A DNA stretch of 64,000 nt from Helicobacter canis (GCF_900451095.1 NZ_UGHV01000001.1:992001-1056000), one strand, 5' to 3'; positions 51,989 through 60,384 are shown, counted from the stretch's first letter. Translations and numbers: made by a program. The notes: generated by a model from the letters alone, not told the origin.

Positions 51989-54070
51989 ATGAGAGAAAGT
52001 GTGTCGATGGGGTGTATGGGGGATTTGGTCTTACTAAAGAAACATCGGCTATCGCCGACCGCTTCGCTTGTTTTGGGTAGGCATTCCGCAGATTTAGCAA
52101 ATTTTCTAAAGAAACATCGCGTTGCTTGTTTTGGGACAACCGCAGACTCTTGCTCTGTCTCCAAACAAGCACAGCGCAGTTTCTTTAGAATTCCTAGAAT
52201 CCTTGAGAAAGACAATCAGGGCGGTTTTGAAAAATCCACCGAAAATCAAAAGCAGCCGCAAAGTAAAAAAGTGGATTCTAGGAGCAACGCCCTTTTATCG
52301 TCATCGCGAGCTTTGGCACAAGACAAAGCGGGGCAATCCACACAGCCACAAAGCCTAGAATCCACTTTTGAAAAAACCGAGCAAAAAACGCAAAAAGCGG
52401 ATTCTAGGGATAATGTCCTTTTATCGTCATCGCGAGACTTCCGCAAGGAAGTCGTGGCGATCCATAAATCCGCACAAGTGGATTTTAGTGATGACTATTC
52501 TGCTTCCGCAGAATCTATGGATTGCCACGCGGTGCAAGCGGTGCTGCCAATGACAGAAAAAAAAGCCGCAAACAAAAAAGCGGATTCTAAAAAAACTACA
52601 CAAAGCATAAAAAAGCCGCAGAACAAAAAAGCTGAAATTCTAAAAGCGGATTCTAGCGATAGCGCAAACATTTTAAGCAAGTCGCAAGTTTCTTTAGAAA
52701 AGCCAACGCCCAACACACAAAAAACGCCCAAAGCCAAGCAGACAAAGGATTCTAGGATTTTGGAGCTAGAATCGGGGCTTTTACTAAAGAAACCTGCTGC
52801 GGCTGCGCCTTGCACCGCTTCGCTTGTTTTCAAGCCGCGCAAGGAGATAAGACTTGGGCGTCTATCGACGCAGCGCGGCGATGAAATCCACGATTCTAGC
52901 CCAAAAGCCGAATCCACTAAGCCCAAGCCTAGAAAAGCTCTCTATATTGACAAGGAAGCCATAAGCTCCCTAGCCCTAGTCCAAGAAGGCTTGCTCTCCC
53001 CCATAGCAAGCCTTGCCAATAGCAAAACGCTAGATTTAAGCAAAGATTCCTACCTCACGCCCTTTGTGCTAAACCCAGCAGGCAAGAGAAATCGCAAAGT
53101 CCTAGAATCCACCAAGCCAAATGAAGTGCTTGATATTGTCTTTGAGCAAAGGAGTGTGGGGTATTTGAGAGTTGAAGAAGTGTTCCCTATCGATCGGCAC
53201 GCACGCACGATCCAGCTCACAGGGCTACAAGGTGGGGCGGAGTTTGATAGGATCTACTCGCGGCTTGGGGATTATGCGGTGTGTGGGGAGTATCAAGTGG
53301 ATTTCCCGGATATTAAAGAAGCTAAAGCAAGCTTGCAGGAGCAGATCGCCACGCATAATGCCAAGCATATCACAGGGCTTGTGCTTGATGGACAGGTCTT
53401 CCACAATGCGCACGAAGCCTTTATCCGCGATGCGCTTTCAACGAGTGATTTGGTCGTGCTATTTTTGCTAAAGCCCTATCGCGATACGCTTATCCACTAT
53501 GATATGCAAAAGCAATGCGTAGAATTTGCGATGAGGCATTTTCTCGTGAGCGATAGAATGTGCATTATCCCTCTTGATGATACCTATCTCTTTATGGGGA
53601 CAAATAATGTGCTTTTACACGCAATGGTGGCTAGGAACTACGGCTGCACGCATTTCATCGTCTCTGATAATACCCCTAATCTCTCGGTGTTTTATGAGCG
53701 CAATACTTTGTATTCTGTGCTGGATATGGTGAGCGGGATTAGCACGAGTATCAAGGGTGGGTATGTGTATTGCAACACTTGTCAAATGCTTATCAATCGC
53801 ACGACTTGCCCGCACGGCAAGCACCATCACATCAGCTACAACACAGAGTCGATTTTAGAGTTTTTTAAGGTGGGACTGCTGCCTCCTAGCGTGCTTGTGC
53901 GCCCAAGTATCGCGGCAAAGCTTTTAGCCCATCTTTTCCCCAATCGCTTTAGCAATCTCCAAAAGCTCTACTATGATCTTATGCCATTTGATGAAGGCGT
54001 GCTGCTGCCAAAGAGTGAAGAGGACTTCTACCTAGAGCTTATGCGACTCTATGAGCTGCGCAGCAAGTAG
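51989..54070 (+). CDS. ATP-sulfurylase-like protein behind a ~300-residue repeat-derived leader
   Basis: 693 residues from ATG 51989, which has a strong GGAGGAG site right after the previous stop. From about residue 308 (RKALYIDKEAISSL) the product resembles ATP sulfurylase/nucleotidyltransferase proteins. VFHNAHEAFIRDALSTSDLV matches the H-x2-H (HNAH) nucleotide motif, RDTLIHYDMQKQCVEFAMRH and VARNYGCTHFIVSDN follow, and there is a zinc-knuckle-like YCNTCQMLINRTTCPHGKHH. The first ~300 residues are modules of dispersed repeats (LVLGRHSADLANF, KADSR/KVDSR, MDCHAVQAVL, IRLGRLSTQRGDEIHDSS). Sulfate activation genes are not visible here, so a sulfurylase role is uncertain. Confidence 0.7.
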   Translation: MRESVSMGCMGDLVLLKKHRLSPTASLVLGRHSADLANFLKKHRVACFGTTADSCSVSKQAQRSFFRIPRILEKDNQGGFEKSTENQKQPQSKKVDSRSNALLSSSRALAQDKAGQSTQPQSLESTFEKTEQKTQKADSRDNVLLSSSRDFRKEVVAIHKSAQVDFSDDYSASAESMDCHAVQAVLPMTEKKAANKKADSKKTTQSIKKPQNKKAEILKADSSDSANILSKSQVSLEKPTPNTQKTPKAKQTKDSRILELESGLLLKKPAAAAPCTASLVFKPRKEIRLGRLSTQRGDEIHDSSPKAESTKPKPRKALYIDKEAISSLALVQEGLLSPIASLANSKTLDLSKDSYLTPFVLNPAGKRNRKVLESTKPNEVLDIVFEQRSVGYLRVEEVFPIDRHARTIQLTGLQGGAEFDRIYSRLGDYAVCGEYQVDFPDIKEAKASLQEQIATHNAKHITGLVLDGQVFHNAHEAFIRDALSTSDLVVLFLLKPYRDTLIHYDMQKQCVEFAMRHFLVSDRMCIIPLDDTYLFMGTNNVLLHAMVARNYGCTHFIVSDNTPNLSVFYERNTLYSVLDMVSGISTSIKGGYVYCNTCQMLINRTTCPHGKHHHISYNTESILEFFKVGLLPPSVLVRPSIAAKLLAHLFPNRFSNLQKLYYDLMPFDEGVLLPKSEEDFYLELMRLYELRSK
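52015..52910. repeat. Repeat mosaic in the 5' part of the ATP-sulfurylase-like gene
   Basis: It has exact 11-bp words at 52271 and 52355, GCGG variants near 52394, 52580 and 52652, hairpin elements at 52299-52340, 52426-52463 and about 52518-52553, TTTCTAAAGAAAC units, and the CAAGTCTTATCTCC-type module near 52835-52875. It is stop-free in the gene frame for about 900 bases. Confidence 0.9.
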
Positions 54071-54084
54071 GGGTGATGGCATAG

Positions 54085-56037
54085 ATGAGCAAGCGGGCGG
54101 AGTGGCTGTGCCTGGGCGTGATTGTGGGCTTGCTGCTGGGGGCTTTGGGGTATGTGAGCTTTAGGCACAAGCTTCCTAGCCCTAGTGTCTTTGCCATAGA
54201 TTCTAAAGTGGATTCTAGTAATACTCCCATTTTTGCTGCAAAAAATATGGATTGCCACGCGGATTTTCAATCCGCTCGCAATGACAGAAAAAACGCGATA
54301 TGTGAAAACGCAGTTTCTTTAGAAAACAAGCGACAGCGGTGCAAGGCGAAGCCGCAGCAGGTTTCTTTAGAAAACAAGGGATACCGCTCGCCGTTAGCCG
54401 ATGTTTCTTTAGAAAAAGCGGATTCTAGCTACTTTGCTATACCAAACCCCACGCCAAGCGCGCACGCAAGCACGATCATCGCCCTTGATACAGCGCGTGT
54501 CGCCCCGCATTTGCGCGATAGCTATGGCTTTATGGCTTTGTTTTTTGCTGGGAGTAGGGAAGGGGCGAGAGATGTGGGGATCTACCAAAGCTTTTTTATT
54601 AGGGAGGGGAGTCTAGAATCCACTTTTTCTAAGGGGGATTCGGTCTTACTAAAGAAACATCGGCTATCGCCGACCGCTTCGCTTGTTTTGGGTAGGCATT
54701 CCGCAGATTTAGCAAATTTTGGGACAACCGCAGACCATCAGTCTAGCTCTGCCCCAAAATTTGCTAAAGGCTACGAAAGCCCCACCGCAACTCCTAGAAT
54801 CCTTGAAGAAGACAATCAGGGCGAGTGTGAAAAAAGCGCAGCTTCTTTAGAAAACAAGGGATACCGCTCGGCGTTAGCCGATGTTTCTTTAGAAAACAAG
54901 CGACAGCGGTGCAAGGCGAAGCCGAAGCAGGTTTCTTTAGAAAAAGTGGATTCTAGTGATGAAGCAATGGATTGCCACGCCGCTGCTAGCGCAGCGTCTC
55001 GCAATGACAACAAAAAAGCTTTTTTTCAAAACGAGAATTTTAATAAAAATGCTCAAATTTTAAACACGCTGCAAAACGCAGAAGCTGAAAATGTGTTTGA
55101 TAAAAACGCCGCAGGCGGCAGGATTTTTCTAAAAGTGGATTCTAGGAAAAAAGCGGAAAGTGTGTTTGATAAAAACGCAAAAAATTTAAACAAGTCGCAG
55201 GCGGAAGGATTTGAGATGGGAAAACAAGGCGTAGCCGCAGTTTCTTTAGTAAATCGGGGTTTTCAAGCTAGGGGCGAAGGGAGTTACCTAGTGGGTAATG
55301 ACCGAGACCCTAGCGAAGAATCCACAATTTATCGCAAAAAGCCAACGCCAAAAACACAAAAAAAGCCAACGCCCAAACCACATTGGAGCACCCCTAGAGA
55401 AATCCTAACCCCCGCCATCCTCTCCCGCCTTAGTGGCAAATTTATCGCCAAGCTTGGCAATCCTGTGAGCTTTGTGGATACTCTAGGGAGGGTGCATTTG
55501 TTTGTCGTGGGGGTGAGTCTTGGGGGCTGGGCGACTAGCAGGGTGTATTGGCTGGAGTTTGATGAGTCTTTGGAGCATTTGCACTTTAGGCAGGAGCTTG
55601 CCCTAAGCCCCTTTGCCAATCTCTCATTCCTTGTGCGTAGTCCTGCCTTGCTGCTAGAAGATGGCGGATTTATCTTGCCTATTTATCACGAGCTAGCGCG
55701 CAAATATCCCCTGCTTGTGCGCTTTGACTCTGCGCTTAGGCTAGAATCCACTTTTTTACCACTTCCGCATATCGGCGCAAAGTCCCTATCTAAGCTGCAG
55801 CCAAGCTTCACCCCCTTAAGCGCGACAAAAGCCATAGGCGTGTATCGCAACTACACACCAAGTGCTATGCAAGTGAGTTTGTGTCAATTACAAGGTGATT
55901 TATCGTGCCAGCCCCCAAAGCCTAGCAATCTTATCAACTACAACAGCTCTTCTGTGCTTTTTAGCGTAGATGGGCTTGTGTTTTTGCTCCATAATAGCCC
56001 CCCCCCTACGCGCTATCGCCAAAATCTCCTAGCCTAG
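54085..56037 (+). CDS. Membrane-anchored sialidase-like (BNR) protein, N-terminal part, off-phase at a C9 tract
   Basis: 650 residues. A TM anchor (residues ~8-26) is followed by a repeat mosaic, then a sialidase-type segment SAHASTIIALDTARV ... ALFFAGSREGARDVGIYQSFF (the H-A-S and G-S-R-E-G motifs of the PF13088 family). A second, longer repeat mosaic comes next. The beta-propeller core then resumes at WSTPREILTP, with GNPVSFVDTLGRVHLFVVG and FILPIYHELARKYPLLVRFD. After HNSPPP the frame runs for nine more residues and stops. The continuation lies in another frame at 56043-56351, and a C9 tract (55998-56006) sits at the junction. One extra C would give a 755-residue protein. The Arg/Asp/Tyr catalytic set was not fully traced, so enzymatic activity is uncertain. 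Confidence 0.75.
   Translation: MSKRAEWLCLGVIVGLLLGALGYVSFRHKLPSPSVFAIDSKVDSSNTPIFAAKNMDCHADFQSARNDRKNAICENAVSLENKRQRCKAKPQQVSLENKGYRSPLADVSLEKADSSYFAIPNPTPSAHASTIIALDTARVAPHLRDSYGFMALFFAGSREGARDVGIYQSFFIREGSLESTFSKGDSVLLKKHRLSPTASLVLGRHSADLANFGTTADHQSSSAPKFAKGYESPTATPRILEEDNQGECEKSAASLENKGYRSALADVSLENKRQRCKAKPKQVSLEKVDSSDEAMDCHAAASAASRNDNKKAFFQNENFNKNAQILNTLQNAEAENVFDKNAAGGRIFLKVDSRKKAESVFDKNAKNLNKSQAEGFEMGKQGVAAVSLVNRGFQARGEGSYLVGNDRDPSEESTIYRKKPTPKTQKKPTPKPHWSTPREILTPAILSRLSGKFIAKLGNPVSFVDTLGRVHLFVVGVSLGGWATSRVYWLEFDESLEHLHFRQELALSPFANLSFLVRSPALLLEDGGFILPIYHELARKYPLLVRFDSALRLESTFLPLPHIGAKSLSKLQPSFTPLSATKAIGVYRNYTPSAMQVSLCQLQGDLSCQPPKPSNLINYNSSSVLFSVDGLVFLLHNSPPPTRYRQNLLA
54205..55375. repeat. 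Two repeat mosaics within the sialidase-like gene
   Basis: Between 54205 and 54430 and between 54605 and 55375 lie exact 11-bp words (54208, 54613, 54946, 55135), hairpin elements (54248-54285, 54968-55008) and TTTCTTTAGAAAACAAG units. The units surround GGATACCGCTCGGCGTTAGC or a GACAGCGGTGCAAGGC core, and a TTTTGGGTAGGCATTCCGCAG module (about 54685) is also present. They are open in the gene frame and are separated by real sialidase-type sequence. Confidence 0.9.
55998..56006 (+). repeat. C9 homopolymer, probable phase-variation tract
   Basis: Nine consecutive C (…TAG-C9-TACG…) occur where the sialidase-like reading frame changes. With nine C the upstream frame terminates at 56037; with ten it would join the downstream frame ending at 56351. 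Helicobacter commonly uses C or G tracts of this length for slipped-strand switching of surface genes. Confidence 0.7.
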
Positions 56038-56042
56038 ATTCT

Positions 56043-56351
56043 ATGCTGCAAGGCGCACTTCCGCACTCAAGGGAGCAGCTGCATATTTTCGTGCTTGTGC
56101 CAGAGAGCCTAGATGGCTCTCAAGTGGAGTTTGCGCCTGTGTGCTTGCTTGATCGTGTGGAAAATGCCGAAGTCTCCTACCCTAGCGTGGCGCATAATGA
56201 AGAGCTCGTGCATATCGCTTATACTTACAAACGCGCCTTTATCCGCACTGCCTTGCTCCCTAGAGCTACCCTTGTGCAAAAGGCTCGCGCTGTGCTGGAT
56301 CCTAGCTACCCTACTAGTAGTGCAGGCTGGATAAGGGCGTGTGATGATTAG
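56043..56351 (+). CDS. Out-of-frame C-terminal part of the sialidase-like protein
   Basis: The frame is open from the C tract to TAG 56349-56351 (about 116 residues from 56001; an internal ATG at 56043 gives 102). It contains the last blades of the sialidase-type propeller: LHIFVLVPESLDGSQVEF, VSYPSVAHNEELVHIAYTYK and RAFIRTALL, the usual end of the family (S-Y-P-x-I...L-V-H-I-x-Y-T-Y/W-x-R-x3-I). No ribosome site supports independent translation at 56043. I read it as the distal part of the preceding gene. Confidence 0.7.
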   Translation: MLQGALPHSREQLHIFVLVPESLDGSQVEFAPVCLLDRVENAEVSYPSVAHNEELVHIAYTYKRAFIRTALLPRATLVQKARAVLDPSYPTSSAGWIRACDD

Positions 56352-56982
56352 CGTTGGGCTATGCTTTTTGGCGGTGCTACTTTGGGCGTTGCATACATTG
56401 CGCTATGGATTTGTGCTAAGTGTGTGCGTGGCTTTACTGCTCTATGGTGTGGAGATCCTAGGATATAGTGCGTGTGGGTATTATCTCTCGTGCTTTGGGG
56501 AGCCAAGCGTGCTTAGTGTAGCCCTTAGCGTGCTGTATTGCGCAAAGATCGCGTTAGTGGATTCTAGCGTGTCGCTAGAGCATAGAATCTCTATGGGAGC
56601 TATTGTGGCTAGGGTGGCAGGGCTAGCTATCTTGCCTTATGGAGTGATGCTAGTATGGGCGGTGCTTGGGCTGTGGCTATACCTTGGGGCATTGGGCATA
56701 GGCTTAGTGGATATTTACCACATAGATTCTAGGGTGCAAGTGGTGATTATATCGGCGTTCATCGCTATATCAGCGGTATTTTCACGCATTTTTGCTCTGC
56801 TTGCTTGCGTGGGGCTTTGGCACCAGATTTGCACCGCTCAGGGGCTATATGATGGCGTGCTTGATGTGGGGCTGTGGCTTTGGTGTGTGCTTGGGCTTTT
56901 GTGGAGGTGGGGAAGTAGGCTTTTCAAGGGATTCGGCTTGTGGGCTAGAATCGCGGATTTCTTCGCCGCGCTTCATCGATAG
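56344..56982 (+). CDS. Polytopic membrane protein, tail replaced by repeat sequence
   Basis: 212 residues from ATG 56344, overlapping the end of the sialidase-like frame. About six hydrophobic segments (for example VGLCFLAVLLWALHTLRYGF and VVIISAFIAISAVFSRIFAL) without a recognised family. The last ~20 codons (GLWARIADFFAALHR) run into the repeat module at 56935 that is found elsewhere, so the original C-terminus may have been lost or replaced. The overlap suggests it works with the sialidase-like protein, or is at least cotranslated. Confidence 0.6.
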   Translation: MISVGLCFLAVLLWALHTLRYGFVLSVCVALLLYGVEILGYSACGYYLSCFGEPSVLSVALSVLYCAKIALVDSSVSLEHRISMGAIVARVAGLAILPYGVMLVWAVLGLWLYLGALGIGLVDIYHIDSRVQVVIISAFIAISAVFSRIFALLACVGLWHQICTAQGLYDGVLDVGLWLWCVLGLLWRWGSRLFKGFGLWARIADFFAALHR

Positions 56983-57265
56983 ACAATCAAGTCTTATCTC
57001 CTTGCGCGGCTTGAAAACAAGCGAAGCGGTGCAAGGCGCAGCCGCAGCAGGTTTCTTTAGTAAAAGCCGCGATTCTAGCTCCACAATCCTAGAATCCCGC
57101 AGCGGCTTTACAGAACAAGCCGAAATCCTAGAATCCACTTTTGAAAGCCCCACCGCAATCCTTAGAATCGTGCGGTAGTAAAACGGACTTTGTGAAGCAA
57201 ACCAAGCTTTTTGAAGTAAAACAGACTTTGAAAGTCAAACTCCTTCAAAAGTGGATTCTAGGGCT
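56935..57265. repeat. Repeat block between the membrane protein gene and the carbonic anhydrase gene
   Basis: It begins with GGCTAGAATCGCGGATTTC, then the CGATAGAC-CAAGTCTTATCTCC module. TTTTCAAGCCGCG-related and TTTCTTTAGTAAA units follow, then two exact 11-bp words (57128 and 57251). The module order parallels that at 52.75-52.90 kb in reverse. No gene is present; a 102-residue minus frame here (56845-57153) is repeat-derived. Confidence 0.8.
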
Positions 57266-57290
57266 ATGGCAATGTTTAACCGCTATATGC

Positions 57291-57296
57291 TAAAAT
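57291..57296 (+). promoter_or_regulatory. -10-like element (TAAAAT) of the carbonic anhydrase gene
   Basis: GCTAAAATAGC lies 30 bases before the ATG at 57327, immediately downstream of the repeat block. Confidence 0.35.
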
Positions 57297-57326
57297 AGCG
57301 ATATTTACGATACATCAAGGGTATAT

Positions 57327-57974
57327 ATGAAAGAGCTATTTGAAGGGGCGATTAAGTTCCAAGAAGAAGATTTCGCCGCGCATAAAGATTTATATGAGTC
57401 GCTAAAGCAGCACCAAGATCCACACACGCTTTTTATCACTTGTGTGGATTCTCGTGTCGTGCCTAATCTCATCACCAATACAAAGCCCGGGGATTTGTTT
57501 GTCGTGCGTAATGTGGGCAATATCGTTCCGCCTTATAAAGAATCACAAGCTTTGCGCGAGGGCTTTTTGGCTACGACAGCGGCGATTGAATACGCGCTGA
57601 CTATTTTAGAGATACAAAATATCATTATCTGTGGGCATAGTAACTGCGGGGCGTGCGAGTTTGTCTATGAGCCGCCCAAAAAGCTTGATGAGACGCCGTA
57701 TGTGAAAAAGTGGCTAAGACTCCTTGACCCTGTGAAAGACAAAGTGCAAGCCCTAAAGCCTAGCTCTAAATCTAAGCGCACTTGGCTTACAGAGCTTATC
57801 AATATCGAGCAGCAGCTAGAAAATCTTATGAGCTATCCCTTTGTGGAGGAGCGGTTTGATAGGGGGGAGCTGCGCGTGTATGGGTGGTATTACATCATCG
57901 AGACAGGCGAGATTCTCAACTACAATATGATTAAACGCGAGTTTAAGCCCATTGTCCAAAAGGAGAAAAAGTAG
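57327..57974 (+). CDS. can: Beta-carbonic anhydrase
   Basis: 215 residues with the zinc-binding motifs of the beta class: FITCVDSRVVPNLITN (C-x-D-x-R, near residue 38) and IICGHSNCGACEF (H-x2-C). It interconverts CO2 and bicarbonate in the cytoplasm. In H. pylori the beta enzyme is HP0004, next to kdsA, ribH and nusB, and the same genes follow here. Length is normal. Confidence 0.95.
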   Translation: MKELFEGAIKFQEEDFAAHKDLYESLKQHQDPHTLFITCVDSRVVPNLITNTKPGDLFVVRNVGNIVPPYKESQALREGFLATTAAIEYALTILEIQNIIICGHSNCGACEFVYEPPKKLDETPYVKKWLRLLDPVKDKVQALKPSSKSKRTWLTELINIEQQLENLMSYPFVEERFDRGELRVYGWYYIIETGEILNYNMIKREFKPIVQKEKK

Positions 57975-58582
57975 TGCCAAAGCCTTATGTGCCATTTTTT
58001 GTGCGTTTTGTGGCTTTGGTGCTGTTAGGCTTTTGCACACTTTGGGCAAAATCTAGTGAAGCTAGAGAGCTTTTTAATGCGATGAATATGCAGGTATGGC
58101 TTGATACTACGGCTATGGAGCTACAAGATATGCAGCATAAAGCACAGGTATCAACTTGCTTAAGCCAAGCAAGTAAAAAAGCCTTTAAAAGCACAATGAC
58201 AAGGGCGAGAAAATTTGTCCAAAAAGATGGCAAAGGCTTCTTGCTGCACGCGCTAGATACCCTCCCCTACAAAGCCGAGCTTTTAGCCGCGCTGCAAACG
58301 CCATCTGGCAGAAAACTTAGCGATGCGCTTGCTAGCAAAAATACAAGTATGTTTAGTTGTAGATTCCAGCATTTTGCCGAGTATGAGGGCTTTTGGAATG
58401 ATGCATTTAGCTTGCAAGATATGCAGGCTTTGACAGAGGAGATTATGCGGCTTGCGCCGAGTTTTGCCAAAGAGTATGGCGCGCTTGCTTCTATGTTTTT
58501 TGACACAATAGGATCTAAGGAGCTAGATTCTATGGCTAGTGAGCTTGCGGGCTGTGCGATTAAGTTTGAGAAGTGCCATTAG
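57974..58582 (+). CDS. Exported protein of unknown function
   Basis: 202 residues from GTG 57974, which shares one base with the previous stop and has AAAGGAG nine bases upstream. The signal peptide FFVRFVALVLLGFCTLWA is followed by a helical mature part (ARELFNAMNMQVWLDTTAME, AFKSTMTRARKFVQKDGKGF) with four scattered cysteines that might form disulfides. It has no family I recognise. Overlap with can suggests cotranscription. Confidence 0.7.
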   Translation: MPKPYVPFFVRFVALVLLGFCTLWAKSSEARELFNAMNMQVWLDTTAMELQDMQHKAQVSTCLSQASKKAFKSTMTRARKFVQKDGKGFLLHALDTLPYKAELLAALQTPSGRKLSDALASKNTSMFSCRFQHFAEYEGFWNDAFSLQDMQALTEEIMRLAPSFAKEYGALASMFFDTIGSKELDSMASELAGCAIKFEKCH

Positions 58583-58593
58583 TGTAAAGACCT

Positions 58594-58599
58594 TATAAT
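58594..58599 (+). promoter_or_regulatory. -10 element (TATAAT) of kdsA
   Basis: CCTTATAATTGC lies about 29 bases before ATG 58628. Transcription would start near 58606, so the more upstream ATG at 58607 would be leaderless; this favours the 58628 start, which has AAGGA. Confidence 0.5.
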
Positions 58600-58627
58600 T
58601 GCAGCTATGTTAAATCAAGGATACAAA

Positions 58628-59470
58628 ATGAAAGAGAGAGAAAAACAAGATCAAGCAAAAAATAAGTTAAGCATTTTTTGCGGTCCTTGTGTGATAGAGA
58701 GCCGTGAGCAGCTGCAGCGTATCGCTGCTGGGCTGGCGTTTTTGCAGAAGCGCGATGATTGTGAGCTTTACTTCAAGGCTAGCTTTGATAAGGCAAATCG
58801 CACGAGCCTTGAGAGCTATCGCGGTCCGGGGCTTGATGAAGGGCTTAAAATGCTAGAGTCTATCAAAAAAGAGTTTGGCTATAAGCTTATCACCGATATA
58901 CACGAGTCCCACCAAGCAGCCGCGCTTGCAGAGGTGGTCGATGTGATCCAGATCCCGGCGTTTTTGTGCAGGCAGACAGATTTAATCATAGCTGTGGCAA
59001 AGACAAAGGCGCAGATCAATATCAAAAAAGGGCAGTTTATGAGCCCAAAAGATATGCGATATAGCGCGCTTAAAGCCATTAAAACACGCGGTGGCACAGA
59101 GGCTAGCTACCTAGAATCCAATAAATATGGGCTATGTCTTACAGAGAGAGGATCTAGCTTTGGCTATGGGAATTTGGTCGTAGATATGCGCTCGCTTGTG
59201 ATTATGCGGGAGTTTGCGCCTGTGATTTTTGATGTAACCCATAGCGTGCAAATGCCCGGTATGGGCGATGGGAAAAGTAGCGGAGATAGCTCCTTTGCGC
59301 CTTATCTTGCGCGAGCAGCAGCGGCTGTGGGGGTTGATGGATTTTTTATTGAAACACATTATGATCCAGCAAATGCGCTAAGTGATGGGGCAAATATGAT
59401 CGCCCTAGATAAGCTGACTAGGCTTTTTGATGAGATTTTTGCCATTAGAAATGCGCTTAATATGCGCTAA
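58628..59470 (+). CDS. kdsA: 2-dehydro-3-deoxyphosphooctonate (Kdo-8-P) aldolase KdsA
   Basis: 280 residues from ATG 58628. The active-site segments are [49 protein letters not shown] and [11 protein letters not shown], all typical of KdsA. It condenses arabinose-5-phosphate with phosphoenolpyruvate to make Kdo-8-phosphate, the precursor of the sugar that WaaA (at 22-24 kb) transfers. The gene is followed by ribH with about 30 bases between. Confidence 0.96.
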   Translation: MKEREKQDQAKNKLSIFCGPCVIESREQLQRIAAGLAFLQKRDDCELYFKASFDKANRTSLESYRGPGLDEGLKMLESIKKEFGYKLITDIHESHQAAALAEVVDVIQIPAFLCRQTDLIIAVAKTKAQINIKKGQFMSPKDMRYSALKAIKTRGGTEASYLESNKYGLCLTERGSSFGYGNLVVDMRSLVIMREFAPVIFDVTHSVQMPGMGDGKSSGDSSFAPYLARAAAAVGVDGFFIETHYDPANALSDGANMIALDKLTRLFDEIFAIRNALNMR

Positions 59471-59500
59471 AATACGCAAATTTATAAGAAAGGATTGATG

Positions 59501-59965
59501 ATGAGAATACTTGAAGGAAAGATCATTTTACAAGGTGATGAAAAGGTGGCGATTATCTGCTCTAGGTTTAATCACATCATTACAGATCGCTTGGTAGAAG
59601 GTGCCAAAGATAGCTTCTTGCGCCACGGAGGCAATGCTGATTTGCTTGATATTGTGCTAGCTCCGGGGGCGTGGGAGCTGCCATTTGTGCTTGATCGCTT
59701 GCTGAAAAAGGGCGGCTACCAAGGGATATGCGCGCTAGGAGCGGTGATACGAGGTGGGACGCCGCATTTTGACTATGTGAGTGCGGAGACGACCAAGGGT
59801 ATCGCTAATACAACCTTGCAGCACGGAGTCCCCGTGAGCTTTGGCGTGCTTACGACTGATAATATCGAGCAGGCAATTGATAGAGCAGGGGCAAAAGTGG
59901 GGAACAAGGGCTTTGAAGCGATGAATTCACTCATTGAGCTTATGGATTTGTGCAGGGTATTGTAA
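59501..59965 (+). CDS. ribH: 6,7-dimethyl-8-ribityllumazine synthase
   Basis: 154 residues from ATG 59501 (AAAGGA seven bases upstream); in-frame alternatives at 59495 and 59498 are weaker. The conserved segments are [44 protein letters not shown] and [16 protein letters not shown]. It makes the riboflavin precursor. The stop shares one base with nusB, as in H. pylori (HP0002-HP0001). Confidence 0.96.
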   Translation: MRILEGKIILQGDEKVAIICSRFNHIITDRLVEGAKDSFLRHGGNADLLDIVLAPGAWELPFVLDRLLKKGGYQGICALGAVIRGGTPHFDYVSAETTKGIANTTLQHGVPVSFGVLTTDNIEQAIDRAGAKVGNKGFEAMNSLIELMDLCRVL

Positions 59966-60372
59966 TGGCGACTAGGACACAAGCGCGTGAAGCTGTCGTG
60001 GGGCTGTTGTATGCGTATGAGTGCGGTAATACTGCCATTATGCAAAGCGCGCCACATATCCTGCAAGATCGCAAGATCAAAAACAAGCAGCAAGACTTCG
60101 CGCTAGGGCTTTTGGGTGGAGTGCTAGAGCGATTTGAGGCACTAAGTGGCGAGGTGGCAAAGCATTTGAAAGAATGGGATTTTGACAGGCTAGGACAGAT
60201 GGAGAAAAATATCTTGCGGCTTGGGGCGTATGAGATGCTATATACCCAGACAGATGCGCCAATCATCATCAATGAAGCTATCGAGCTAGCCAAAATCTAT
60301 GGAGAGGATAATGCCCCAAAGCTTGTCAATGCTGTGCTTGATGCTATCTCTAAGCAAGGCAGACAGATCTAG
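59965..60372 (+). CDS. nusB: Transcription antitermination factor NusB
   Basis: 135 residues from ATG 59965, overlapping the ribH stop. NusB features: ATRTQAREAVVGLLYAYE at the start, WDFDRLGQMEKNILRLGAYE and the terminal VNAVLDAISKQ. NusB with NusE forms the rrn antitermination complex. A 24-bp perfect palindrome (60361-60384) overlaps its stop codon and may be a 3' hairpin. Confidence 0.95.
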   Translation: MATRTQAREAVVGLLYAYECGNTAIMQSAPHILQDRKIKNKQQDFALGLLGGVLERFEALSGEVAKHLKEWDFDRLGQMEKNILRLGAYEMLYTQTDAPIIINEAIELAKIYGEDNAPKLVNAVLDAISKQGRQI

Positions 60373-60384
60373 CTAGATCTGTCT
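60361..60384. terminator. Perfect 24-bp palindrome across the nusB stop
   Basis: AGACAGATCTAG and its exact complement, without a spacer, overlap the TAG of nusB. It lacks a T run, so it may be a structure that protects the 3' end rather than a terminator. Confidence 0.4.

Noticed and set aside
55998-56351. Treating the sialidase-like gene as a simple pseudogene
   Set aside because: The only lesion is at a nine-C tract typical of reversible slippage, and both sides keep family motifs, so phase variation (or a sequencing length error) is more likely than decay.
56845-57153. 102-residue minus-strand frame with KVDSR and a Ser-rich repeat pattern
   Set aside because: Its N-terminal part is repeat block and the remainder is antisense to the membrane protein gene; no start signals.
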